A stretch of DNA of 64,000 nt. It comes from Pectinophora gossypiella (taxonomy: Eukaryota; Arthropoda; Insecta; Lepidoptera; Gelechiidae). The notes beneath the pieces are model-generated. The model searched no databases, was not told where the DNA came from, and saw only the letters and a list, made by a program, of their open reading frames with translations. The stretch is from positions 3,100,001 through 3,164,000 of the forward strand of contig NC_065406.1 of assembly GCF_024362695.1 (NCBI RefSeq). The letters run 5' to 3'. This document shows positions 1 through 10,352 of this stretch, piece by piece (position 1 is the first letter of the stretch; every line of letters starts with the position of its first letter). Both the position numbers and the translations under genes were made by a program.

Positions 1-155
1 AATTTTTTACGACTTTACAGTACTTATTCTATTTTTGTTAATAACTGGTCTCACATTATTGTAAATGAAACCAAACATTGTACATTTAGTTAATATGACT
101 GTTGCTGTCCAAAATAAAATAAAATATATTAGTAGAGTAAAATTACTGAAACCGT

Positions 156-488
156 CTCCGTGGCCTCCGTGGTCCAGTGGTTGAGCGTTGGACTCACGAT
201 CCGGAGGTCCTGGGTTCGATTCCCAGTGGGGACATATCACAAAAATTACTTTGTGGTCCCTAGTTTGGTTAGGACATTACAGGCTGATCACCTGATTGTC
301 CGAAAGTAAGACGATCCGTGCTTCGGAAGGCACGTTAAGCCGTTGGTCCCGGTTACTACTTACTGTGTAAGTACGTAGTCGTTATAAATGAGTCATGTCA
401 GGGGCCTTTGGCGGCTCAATAGTAACCCTGACACCAGGGTTGATGAGGTTAGTAATTCGCCTCAAAACCCACACGATAGAAGAAGAAG
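156..488 (+). mobile_element. SINE-A, full-length tRNA-derived SINE
   Basis: The head resembles a tRNA, with a box A-like TGGTCCAGTGG (170-180) and a box B GGTTCGATTCC (213-223). A body follows that contains the 37-bp central domain (316-352), and the tail is (GAA)n-like. An 11-bp direct repeat, ACTGAAACCGT, flanks the element at 145-155 and 489-499 and is a target-site duplication. Other copies or pieces lie at 28344, 47938, 7013(-), 25339(-), 38158(-), 39356 and 45958(-). Confidence 0.9.
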
Positions 489-1425
489 ACTGAAACCGTA
501 TAGTAGTTTACTATATTTTTTTTGCTTAACTACTCTGTAGCCAAAATATAGTGACGATTTTCAGAATTTTTCCACTTGCCATTTCGCTCTTTTGACCTTA
601 TGTTTCAGCGGGTGGCGCGTTGCGGTAGTGATGTGTCTTTTGTATGCAACTAGGTATTACCCGCGACTTCGTTCACGTGAAACCCTACTAATAAAACTAA
701 GTATAGAATTACACACTTTGCCACCATCATTTACCCCTGTTGGGGTTGAATTTCGCAAAATCCCGTCTTAGTGAGCACCTACATCCCAAAAGGAATCTTC
801 ATGCAAAGACTTAGCACTTGCAGTTTCTGAGAATTCGTAATAGAGTTAATGTATTGTGCTCCGGAGCGACTGCGCCCGTGTGGCATCTCTCTTATTCTAT
901 CTGTCGTTTGGTCACCCTATTAGCGTCCGGGGTACAGATGTAACTTTATATCTATGGATTTACGACAGTTTTGTCCAAGTCTGCTAAAGTCGAATGGGAC
1001 AAATTATCACTATTTCCGTCTTTAGATTAGGTATATCTGAGTTAGGTCTGATGAGGGGGAAATAGCTGTTATATATAGTAGGTAACTAAAGGTAGGTAGG
1101 TTAAGTATTTGTTTTTTTAAGGAGGAGTGATGAAAACAAAGTTTTTATTATATTATTAAAGTTTATGGTTCTACATCTTAAGGAAAATAAATTAATATTA
1201 CAAAGTTATCATCTTATGCTTAATCTATAATTAAAAATAAACAGGTAATTTATTGGGGGAGGGGTCTCATACATTTACGGTCATGGTACTTTATTGTAAT
1301 AAAGGTGTTGCACAGATGGAAGTACCTATTACTTTTAACGTTCAGCACATTTAGTCATATTGTGACATACAATAATAATTAGTTTAGGTGCCTACTTACA
1401 AATAATTACAAATATACTTAAATAA

Positions 1426-1456
<31 letters not shown>

Positions 1457-2516
1457 AAATAAAAATAACAACCTTAATCTAATACAATTTACTGTCCACC
1501 AAAATGGAGGGCCATTTGAACGTGGACTAGCAATCACCACTGGCGTGACGTACAAAGAAGTATTATTATACAAGATCAACAATTAGTTGAGTGTAGGTAC
1601 GCAGCGTGAGCACATCTCGTCACACACACACACACACACCGATATAACTTACAATAACCTATTATGCGTTATACAAATCAAACTTGCGAACGGAAACCTA
1701 AACCTTAAAGACCTGGAAACTCATTTAAGCTATGAAACTGATTTCCCTTTAACCAGTTTTCGAGTTGGTATCGAAAATGTATCTGGGGTCTGATGGATGT
1801 TAATTGCGACTGTGTTTATGTATCTTAGAAGTATAGAAAAATAGTTAGTAGGTTGACAAGTTACTGTCTACTCTAATAGGCTATATATGTTGTGAAATAT
1901 ATAGTTATGTATCTACCTAGACTCCAGTGAACCGCTTCGTTTAAGATTTCGCTGAAAATCCGTCAATTCCGATTCGATACGCAACAAAATGCCCCTACAT
2001 TTATAGATAAAATGTAAATGAAATCTAAATCCTCGGCTGTCACCCTGTCTAGCACATACAATACATACATACACACATAATGCACATACATACATAATCA
2101 CTGTCTGGCTAGAAACACACACATTATTCGAACTCAGCTCTGCCAATAGTCCCAGACGGAGTCTATACTTTACTTAACCGTCATTTACACTAACGCCGAC
2201 TAAAGGAGCGTCTACACTGCTTATTCGCTTAGTTGAAACTTGATATTCACATTAATACTCACGTTTTAAATCACAATCAGGGTGACTAGAGACAAACTTG
2301 GGGGTTCTCAAATATGATATATGAAATATGATATCCTGTCACCAAACTTTTGACTATAGACCGAAACTCAAGACGGGTAGGGTAGTAACGAATTTGGAAT
2401 ACTTTTCAAGGACGTGCTTGCCGCCGCGGTCACCGAACTATGATTAAAGAGATAATGACAGTGAAAGTGTTAAAAATATATTGGATTGACATCCGGTGAC
2501 ATGTCAATATATATAA
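489..2516. other. Gene-free AT-rich stretch
   Basis: No coding region is supported. A short (CA)n run lies near 1621-1640, a poly(T) run near 1431-1448, and a CCCGCGACTTCG motif near 661-671 recurs at 21011, so it is probably a repeat remnant. Confidence 0.5.
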
Positions 2517-3166
2517 AAGCGGCTAAGTGCGAGTCGGACTCGCCCATGAAGGGTTCCGTAACAGCAAGTAACATAATATAAAAGTAAATTACGGTTTACG
2601 ATTTATGATGTATTAAAAAAAACTACTTACTAGATCTGGTTCAAACCAATTTTCGTTGGTAGTTTGCATGCTAATCTACATCATATATTTTTTTAGTTTT
2701 ATCCTCCTCTTATTTTAGAAGTTAGGGGGGGACACACATTCTAATAATAATAAAAACACTTTATTGCACACAAATTCACAAAACATTTACAGCAATTGCA
2801 TTTTTTTTACCACTTTGGAATAGTGTCTCTCGCGCAAACTTTTCAGTTTAGAAAAAAATGATATTAGAAACCTCAATACCATTTTGAAAGACCTATCCAT
2901 AGATACCCCACACGTATGGGTTTGATGAAAAAAATATTTTTGAGTTTCAGTTCTATGTATGGGGACCTCCCAAAATTTATTGTTTTTTTCTATCATTGCA
3001 TAAAAATCTTAATGCGGTTCACAGAATACACATATTTATCAAGTTTCAACAGTATAGCTATTATAGTTTCGGAGAAAAGTGGCTGTGACATACGGACGGA
3101 CGGATGGACGGACATGACGAATCTATAAGGGTTCCGTTTTTTACCATAAGGCTACGGAACCCTAAT
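2517..3166 (+). repeat. Degraded interspersed repeat with a LINE tail inside
   Basis: The block starts with GTGCGAGTCGGACTCGCCCATGAAGGGTTCCGTA-type sequence and ends with GGACGGACGG repeats and GGGTTCCGT...ACGGAACCCTAA, so its ends carry GGGTTCCGT-type motifs in both orientations. At 2741-2800 a CACTTTATTGCACACA stretch looks like an inserted LINE 3' tail on the minus strand. The ORFs here are short and read through repeat sequence. Confidence 0.5.
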
Positions 3167-3194
3167 AAATATATATGATTGATGTTTATATTAC

Positions 3195-3375
3195 AAGCTA
3201 AATCCCATTATACAGGGAATTATTGACATCGTAATGAAGACTTTGAGGGATGGTTCAGACCATGATTCTGAATTGATATGAAGTAGAATTTTCAGTCGCA
3301 AAAGTATGGAACTGAAAATAATTAAAAAAAGCACTAGAATTTTCCGACAGGAGAATCCACTTGCAACTTGGCTAA
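3195..3375 (+). repeat. Partial copy of TA-flanked MITE family (CAGGGTGTTAGTGAC type)
   Basis: It shares the motifs GACATCGTAA, ACCATGATTCTGA and the ..TTTCCGACAGGA.. right half with the complete copy at 63313-63543. The outer ends are eroded. Confidence 0.6.
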
Positions 3376-4244
3376 CCCCAAGCATAGAATAAGGAATAAT
3401 ACTACGTTCTAGGTTGCGGCGAGTGGAAAGCGAAAGTGCAATTTTGGTAAACTCATCTATTTCGTAAAATTCGCTATTTGACATTTGCGCGTATAAAGTA
3501 TCAAATAAAGGTTAAGCGATCTAAAAAGCTATTTTCAGCACATTTTCTTCATAAACACACAGTTTGAATCTTTACTTACGCGTTCTTACTTAAGGAAGCA
3601 ATACAGTCATACCACACCACGCGTGCGGAAACCATATTTCTCTATCAACATGTAGCCTTAACACAAATGTACGTCGCGCCGTTATATTCGGCGCACGAAT
3701 ATCTTCATAATACCTGAGATATATACCGTACGTGATCTGTTAAGAGTATGGTGGCTATGGTGAGTTATTGATATGCTATGAGGAGTTTGGAATGCATTTT
3801 CCGGCTTGCAAGGAGGCGGAATAAAAGAGGGTGAAAGATTTAATTCGGCCAAGTACGGCAAATCTGCAATAAGTCATTAGAAAAAAAAATATAAGCTACT
3901 AAATTGTGATGAGAGCCCTCAGCGCTTGTCTTTTGTTCATCCAAATGCTACCATCCCAAGAAAAAAAACTATTTTTTTAATCTTTATTTAAGAGCTTAGT
4001 CTTAGTCTATTTGATTGTAAACTATGGTGGGTATTTTTCTTATCGTAAATGATTATTTATATATTTAAGATAATATAAGAAGATAATAATACCTACCTAT
4101 TCTATACTAGGCCTTAATATAATGGTATTAGAATGCGTGTGATATCGACATAGCATTTGTGGTTTGCGGTCGCATATTGCTAATACTCCCATACAAACTG
4201 TAGGTATATAATGTGAGTGGGTTTTTTGGTATCTTGTATTGATA
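3376..4244. other. Gene-free stretch
   Basis: No coding region, RNA gene or clear repeat boundary was recognised. Confidence 0.4.
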
Positions 4245-4377
4245 TTGTTTTTCTTGCAGCTACTTTTCCTCGGCTATACAGGTTGTGAGAAGCTGCAATA
4301 GTTTTAGGCGGATGAGACGTTCGATAAAAAAAAGATATACTCTATGTTAGGCAGCCAAAATACTAAATTGTGTAAGG
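4245..4377 (+). repeat. Jockey-type LINE 3' tails (left flank of the TRIM-like element)
   Basis: The stretch CTTGCAGC...GGTTGTGAGAAGCTGCA...GGCGGATGAGACGTTCG matches, in reverse complement, the 3' region of the LINE remnant at 32345-33235. From about 4345 a second tail copy begins (TTAGGCAGCCAAAAT). It is cut at 4377 and resumes at 5424. Confidence 0.65.
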
Positions 4378-5423
4378 ACCAGTTTGGTGGCGGGGGTGTG
4401 CTGCCGCCAAAGGATGTTTTCGGGGTACCGAACTGAGCATAGTACCCCGCTAGCCACAAGTTAGTAGTGTGACTAGGGATCGACGATCCGACAGTGTTGT
4501 GTTGGAAGTTGTATATATGCGTCTTTGCCGTGAAAACTTCGATACCGCGTTTCACGACCGCTTGAAGAACGTGGCGCCATCTGTTGCATGTGAGCGGAAC
4601 TAGGTGGCCAACTAGTTGGGTCCGCTACATCACTCCCCCCCTCAGACCGGAGGTCGATTCAAGTGCTTCAGTGCTCTTCAGGAATGCCGTGTTGCCTGTA
4701 ATCCCAGTGAGTCGGGAAGAGGTGTGTACGGCGTGAGTTGTGCTCCTATCCACGGTGAGTCGGGATGGGGAGCTGCTCCTATCCGCGGTGAGTCGGGATT
4801 GTGAAGCCGGCGACTGGCGTGAGGCGAGAAGGCGGCCTACCACGTGGAGCGCGTGCTCGACATCGTGGTGTGGCAGTGGACCTCATGTGTTGTGTCGCTG
4901 TTGCGTGCGGAGTGCCAGGTCCAGGCAGCTTGGGCAGCTGGTCATGGAACTGTAGATGCTCCGAAGTCCTGGTGTGGAGTGTCAGATGTCCAGGCAGCGT
5001 CGTAGGCGGCTGGCAGGTGGACGTGCTGATGATGCTCCGACTGAAGGCTGATGATGAACGCCTGTTGAGGGTTGATGCGGGGTGATTGATGCTGGTGGCG
5101 GATGATGCAGGTGAGACGCAGTTGACTCCGACTCCCAGAAGGTGTAGGCAGGAAGTGTTCTGTCGAGGGTCACCAGTTTGGCGGCGAGGGTGTGCTGCCG
5201 CCAAAGGATGTTTTCGGGGTACCGAACTGAGCATAGTACCCCGCTAGCCACAAGTTAGTAGTGTGACTAGGGATCGACGATCCGACAGTGTTGTGTTGGA
5301 AGTTGTATATATGCGTCTTTGCCGTGAAAACTTCGATACCGCGTTTCACGACCGCTTGAAGAACGTGGCGCCATCTGTTGCATGTGAGCGGAACTAGGTG
5401 GCCAACTAGTTGGGTCCGCTACA
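4378..5423. mobile_element. TRIM-like element: two near-identical 252-bp terminal direct repeats
   Basis: Copies 4378-4629 and 5172-5423 differ at only about two positions (GGTGGCGGGGG versus GGCGGCGAGGG). Both end in CCGCTACA and contain a GTATATATG TATA-like box. The 542-bp interior is GC-rich and has no credible ORF. It carries short tandem units around GTGAGTCGGGA (4707-4800). Near-identical LTRs with a tiny non-coding interior fit a terminal-repeat retrotransposon in miniature. A primer-binding site and a target-site duplication could not be identified, so the class is inferred. The element splits a LINE tail. Confidence 0.6.
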
Positions 5424-5530
5424 GATATTTTTTTAAAAAGAACGTCTGAACCCTGTGCCGAGGTTTTCCTTGCAGCTTCTTTGAGAAGCTGCACTAGTAA
5501 TAAACGGATGAGACGATCGTTATGTAAAAC
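5424..5530 (+). repeat. Jockey-type LINE 3' tail, right half
   Basis: It continues the tail interrupted at 4377: AAAGAACGTCT...CCTGTGCCGAGGTTTTCCTTGCAGC...GGATGAGACGATCG. The match to 32440-32540 (reverse strand) is direct. Confidence 0.65.
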
Positions 5531-6182
5531 GTACGATACATAACACAACAGGACATTATTTCCATACAAACTCGAAAGAAAACTTTCCTTTTGACGTTAC
5601 GCAAACAGTATCTCATTTGCTTAGGTTCTCAAGTAGCCTATTCCTTCGATGTCGCCTAGAGTTTTTTCATCAACGGTTATTACTAAACAAACACTCAAAT
5701 CTTACGCATATTTTACACAGCGCACTATAAATAAACCCACAAATGGCCAGTGTGACCACTCCAGCCCAATTCGGCTATACGCGGCACCAGAGACCGACCA
5801 CAGACTAGAAAACTGCCAGTAATGGCGACGGCTGCGCCGAATTTATGAGGTGTGGCGACTGAAGAGCGCCGAGGGCCCTTAGGTTTTACCTTTATGGACT
5901 TTACTCATGTTCCAATCTGCAGAGCTCTTCTTTGAAGATTTAGACGCAACCCTTTCTTTTTCCCGTTTTAATTTAAAAAGTAATCTTGGTAGCTCGTTCG
6001 TTTTTTGTAGGATTATTTATCTTGTTTACCTACTTAGCACTTGTATTTAGAAATGTGTTGTGTTTAGTGTAATATTTATAATAAACACTGCATTTATATC
6101 TAATTAGTGTAAAAATTAAGTAGGTATCTACATATAGCCACCCACGATAGGGTTTAGCCAAGATTTTTAATTTAAATTTTTT
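5531..6182. other. Gene-free stretch
   Basis: A GC-richer patch lies at 5750-5880. No reading frame or repeat family was recognised. Confidence 0.35.
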
Positions 6183-6262
6183 AGGGTTCCGGCCCGCAAA
6201 AGGCCAAGTAGTTAATGCCATCTGCGGCAAATCTACAATAAGTCACGTCAAAAAAAAAGGCC
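6183..6262 (+). mobile_element. SINE-E 3' fragment
   Basis: GGCCAAGTAGTTAATGCC...ATAAGTCACGTC followed by an A-run is the diagnostic 3' end of SINE-E. Confidence 0.7.
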
Positions 6263-6689
6263 CGCAAAAGGAAAAATGGAACCCTACTTTTTTGTTAAGC
6301 TTTTTGGCGGGATCTCGGAATTGAGATCATTCTAAATAAACGCAAATCATTTTTACCAAATAGACCTACGGAAAAAATGGCTATCGAACCATTAGGGTCG
6401 ATTAATTAAATCAAATTTAAATGAAGTATGAAAGAAAACTGAATTTTGAACAGACAAACACTGAAGCTCTCCCATTTCGATCAGAATATCCAATTCCCAA
6501 AATATGCAGCAGTTTCATTGCGTATATTTCCCAGTATTATACCTATATCTCACGTAAGCAGCGCGAAAAATCTAAGTTTATGGATATTTCCTTATTGGTC
6601 TGCCATTTTCTAATGAATAGGTATGATCTTGTTTTGACCAATGGCTCTATCATTCCACATGTGTCAAGTCTCATCATCACCCCAGCATT

Positions 6690-6980
6690 ATCACATTTTT
6701 CACAGGGTCCGCTTACCTAACCTGAAGATTTGACAGATCCGGTTTTTTTATAGAAGCGACTGCCTGTCTGACCTTCCAACCCGCAAAGGGAAATCCAGCA
6801 TAATACAGGTTAGGTCACATACCTCCGTAATGCATTTCTTGGGAATTTGGGTTTCCTTCACCACTGAGCACGTGATAATCATTTATGATCCAAACATGAA
6901 TTCGAAAACAAATTCTGGGCTTTGAATTTAGGCCTGTGCTGGATACGAACCTGCGAAGTGAAATGTCAAGTCTATAAATA
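6690..6980 (-). mobile_element. SINE-B copy, reverse orientation
   Basis: It reads as the reverse complement of the SINE-B body: AGGGTCCGCTTACCTAACCTG, CCTGTCTGACCTTCCAACCCGC and CACGTGATAATCATTTATGATCC. The tRNA-like head is missing or degraded beyond about 6960. Confidence 0.75.
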
Positions 6981-7012
6981 ATATCTTGTGTCATGTTAGC
7001 CAGTGAGATCCA

Positions 7013-7172
7013 TGCCAGGGTTACTATGATATTGACCCCCAAAGGCCCCTGACTTTTTCATGTGACTTAAAAAAATTAGCAGCTGGGACAGACTGCTGTG
7101 CGTGACTGCCTCCAAAGCACGGATCATCTTACTTTCGGACAATTAAGCGATCAGCTTGCAATGTCCCATGTC
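7013..7172 (-). mobile_element. SINE-A 3' part, reverse, degraded
   Basis: CCAGGGTTAC..., CCAAAGGCCCCTGAC and GCACGGATCATCTTACTTTCGGACAAT are reverse complements of the SINE-A body. An internal stretch has diverged. Confidence 0.65.
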
Positions 7173-8840
7173 AATAAAAAAATATAATCGTATTAATTAT
7201 ACTCTATACGTATTATGAGATGAATCACTTCAGATAAACGTACGCCAAGTTACCAAGTTACTTAACGTATGACGTAGTTACTAGTAGGTATTAATTAGTG
7301 ATGCCAAGCTCATCAACTATCATGCAACCGGGGAAGTTTCCAACTAACGCCATTTAGACAAGATTAGTTTCTGACATGCCTAAAGAAGTCGCCTACTTAT
7401 CGAATCTTGACTACTACGCCGAATGCTAGTATTTATTAAAGAAGAAGATTTTTGATATAAATCATAAATAAAGCATGACGCTTGTATCCAGGGATACAAA
7501 CCAAGAAGTAAGAAGAGCGATTTTCATTGCCATTTACCGGAAACAAATCAGGATTTGTGTCAGGAGTGGTTTCCAGGGAAACCAAGTGATAAATTATATT
7601 ATTACGATCTAAACATGTATTAAAACTCATGAAGTCGAATTCAGTGGTCTGATCCTAAGTCGGAATTATCGATATAAATTCCTATGTATAATAAATACCT
7701 AGTCAAGAAATTAGGGCAATGATACCTAGCTTAGTTTAACAAAATATATCGTACATGCCTATCAAAAAATCGACAAAACGTTTCGAGAATAGGTAGGTAG
7801 TGTCCTGCCCTTGCGCTTCGCTTTGCTCGTCTTGGCGGGGGCACTCCTGTGCCTCTATATAGGGGACCTATTTAATGCTTCCGATTCTTGACAAAATTTA
7901 ATTATATTACAGCTTTCAAAATAATGCCATTCTTTACTTATCACGAGTGCAAGACAGAGATGAAACTAGTTTTAGAACTGTCAAACTAAATTAAACTTAA
8001 GTTGGCATCCGCAGGAATCAGCGGCAATGTTTACCGTTCTCCCAACGGAGACGCGTTTACTACATCGTAAGGTCGCGTCGGGGATTCGAATCCCGGATTA
8101 AACCCAACCACGAATTTGCTTTAGAAATCATGTTTGTATACGCAAGCTTTATGGCCTCCCTTTAACTTATACAAGCACATAATTATTTTAATGCGGAGAC
8201 TTACTCATTGCTAATCTAAGACAACAGGCGCACACGTAGTGCCGTGACATTATTTACGACCCACACTTGCCCGTAGTAAACACCGGCAAGGATTTACAAC
8301 CCACACTGTGTAAACTTATTTACGAGCCGTTTATTTGTGTTCGCACCTGCCATAGTGAAGCGAGGACGGTGGGAACACCACCTAGACATACGTACTTTTC
8401 CCTTAGTCTACGTAGACTACGTAGACAGCGTAATACCTCCATTTTGCGAAACATCTACCCTCTAAATATAACAAACATCATGTACCCTCAAAATAAGACA
8501 AGAGAACTATGACCACAGGAGCGTTCAATTAAATGTTTATAATACTAAACTTGTTATGTATATACCTAGGTGCTATAGACATAGATGCATTTAAGGAAAT
8601 GTACCAGTGGACGACTTCCGGGTGACATTTGTATTATTTAATCCTTTTGTATTGTTTACTATTAATTTACTTGCAGTCGACGATCGAACTAATGAATCGA
8701 ACTAGTAACAACAAAGGGAAGCGACAGATAGACAAACACATCACGCGCCCGTGAGTTTAAAATTGTAAGGCATGTCGGGGTGGATGCCACAAATTATCAA
8801 GTGATTTACACACTGACTCTTACAGTAAGAATGGTGTTTA
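7173..8840. other. Gene-free stretch
   Basis: No gene is supported. A GGATTCGAATCCCGGATTAAAC box B-like segment near 8080-8105 is probably an eroded SINE head, and GCATCCGCAGGAATCAGCGG at 8006 is an end fragment of the GATTCCTG fold-back family. Confidence 0.4.
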
Positions 8841-9050
8841 TACAAAATACCTCGTTTTACACAGACACTACGCATTGATGTTATCTGTGCATCTGAGTAT
8901 ATGAGGTCTGACGCCCACACGATTGAAGACTAAAGTATGATCGAAGGGGGATGAGGTAAACCTAGCTCAGCCGCTGGTGGGGTGCGGAGAGTTACCCTTC
9001 TATACGTAGTATTATTCCTTATTCTGTGGTATGGTGGCAAGTTGCTAGCC
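8841..9050 (+). repeat. Unclassified repeat (three loci)
   Basis: CCTCGTTTTACACAGACACTAC, GACGCCCACACGATTGAAGACTAAAGTA and AGGTAAACCTAGCTCAGCCGCTGGTGGGG recur in the same order at 28877-29070 and, split, at 39640-40180. No coding content or class was recognised. Confidence 0.6.
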
Positions 9051-9193
9051 TATCGCCATTTTTAATGTGTCTTATTGTTAACATTTTGAACGTCTTCTGG
9101 TAACTTGAGACTCTGCCCGCCCAAATATACATTACGTACGTGGGTCATCTGTTTGTTTGTCTGACTTGGAACTATTTTATGAATACCAGAGGG

Positions 9194-9324
9194 CTTAGCA
9201 CCGTAAGCACGCGACTCTTTCTCGCCGCGACAGAGATCATCTCTCTCTTTCTGTGCAGTACTGTGAGAGACTGACGGGTGACGTATGTCGAGGCGAGAAA
9301 GAGTCGCGCGCTTACGGTGCTAAG
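9194..9324. mobile_element. Fold-back MITE with 33-bp arms
   Basis: The left arm 9194-9226 (CTTAGCACCGTAAGC...CTCGCC) and right arm 9292-9324 are inverted copies with one mismatch, separated by a 65-bp centre. This gives a 131-bp hairpin element. No target duplication was identified. Confidence 0.8.
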
Positions 9325-9687
9325 TCCGCTGATATATATCGCTGAGCTTTCTCATTTATTTATTTGACAACACATTATTACACTCACTTGAGCTTTTTAT
9401 GTAAAGTGGTACTTCCTACTGTATTTTTTATACTATGTCCCTACGCGGGTCTTGTTCTTGCGCCAAGCTCTTGTCTCTTTTGTAAAATTCTTAGACTTTG
9501 TTGTGGGAAATATTGTTTGCACAAAAGATGGTTTTTGCTTGGAATATTGTGACTTAGCTTTTATTACGCTTAGCTTTACATGCAACTAGGTTTTTGAAAG
9601 AATTACTTTATATAGGTTTTTATCAAGTGCGGTAGAATAATGTGCCTGGGTTGTGTAACAATATTTTATTGCCAATATAACCCATTT
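9325..9687. other. Gene-free stretch
   Basis: A 62-residue frame at 9364 has no recognisable family or codon signal. Nothing else was seen. Confidence 0.35.
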
Positions 9688-9742
9688 GTCCGGCCAAGTA
9701 GTTAACGCCACCTAAGGCAAACCTACAATAAGTATCGCCAAA
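9688..9742 (+). mobile_element. SINE-E 3' fragment, diverged
   Basis: GTCCGGCCAAGTAGTTAACGCC...CTACAATAAGT matches the SINE-E 3' end with several changes. Confidence 0.6.
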
Positions 9743-9868
9743 AAAGCTAATTTCAATTATTTGTCGTGAATTATAAAGATTGCCTCAGATCAAATGGTGT
9801 ACATAGTCTGCATTAGTTGGTATATCTGTCGTGGCCAGATATTAGAATTGATCATTTCATGATATGCT

Positions 9869-9890
9869 CGACCATTTCATGAAATGGTCG
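9869..9890. repeat. Perfect 22-bp palindrome
   Basis: The two 11-bp halves (CGACCATTTCA / TGAAATGGTCG) are exact inverted copies with no spacer. A related half-site, ATCATTTCATGAT, lies just upstream at 9851-9863. The function is unknown. Confidence 0.7.
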
Positions 9891-10162
9891 GTGAATATAT
9901 GTCTGAAGTGAGAGTTGAAGGTATTTCCAACTGGGTTACCGCGGCTAAAATAATTGCGCTATTTTTCCATAACCCAATATTCGATTTTGGCTCTCCATTT
10001 CAAGGGAAAGTTAGACACAAATGAATAAAGTTAGTACTTACTGTTAGACAGAACGAACTCCGATACGCCACTCACCACTCTGTAGGATTTTAACGAGTTG
10101 AAACGAACGAATTTTTGTAGGTATTTATACTTGTTACTTGCCTTATAGTACTTCAGATAGAC

Positions 10163-10290
10163 TAGTCTCCAACTAATCAAATCAGTTACTTTTTACTAAA
10201 CGTCAAAACACGAAATTACTAATGGAATTTGTGTGAAAAAGCAACATTTTGTACACTTATTGTTAAATTTTTTCATTAAAATTCATAAAT
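10163..10290 (+). mobile_element. Left part of GGGTAGTTTC-type MITE, interrupted
   Basis: It aligns with the intact MITE at 57853-58111 through ATCAAATCAGTTA, CGAAATTACTA, TTTGTGTGAAAAAGCAAC and TTAAAATTCATAAA. The rest of the copy resumes at 14254, beyond the retrotransposon. The outer inverted repeat is eroded. Confidence 0.65.
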
Positions 10291-10352
10291 AAAAAAATTT
10301 ATTTTAATCAAAATTACAAAAAGTCAAATAACCTAACTTAAAATTACTTAAC

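Noticed and set aside
162..234. tRNA gene on the + strand
   Set aside because: It has box A- and box B-like motifs but is joined to the SINE-A body, flanked by a target duplication and repeated elsewhere in the window.
4779..5234. 151-codon minus-strand ORF in the TRIM-like element
   Set aside because: It crosses into the terminal repeat, overlaps other frames of similar length and is composed of simple P/T/S/H-rich sequence; GC-rich DNA explains it.
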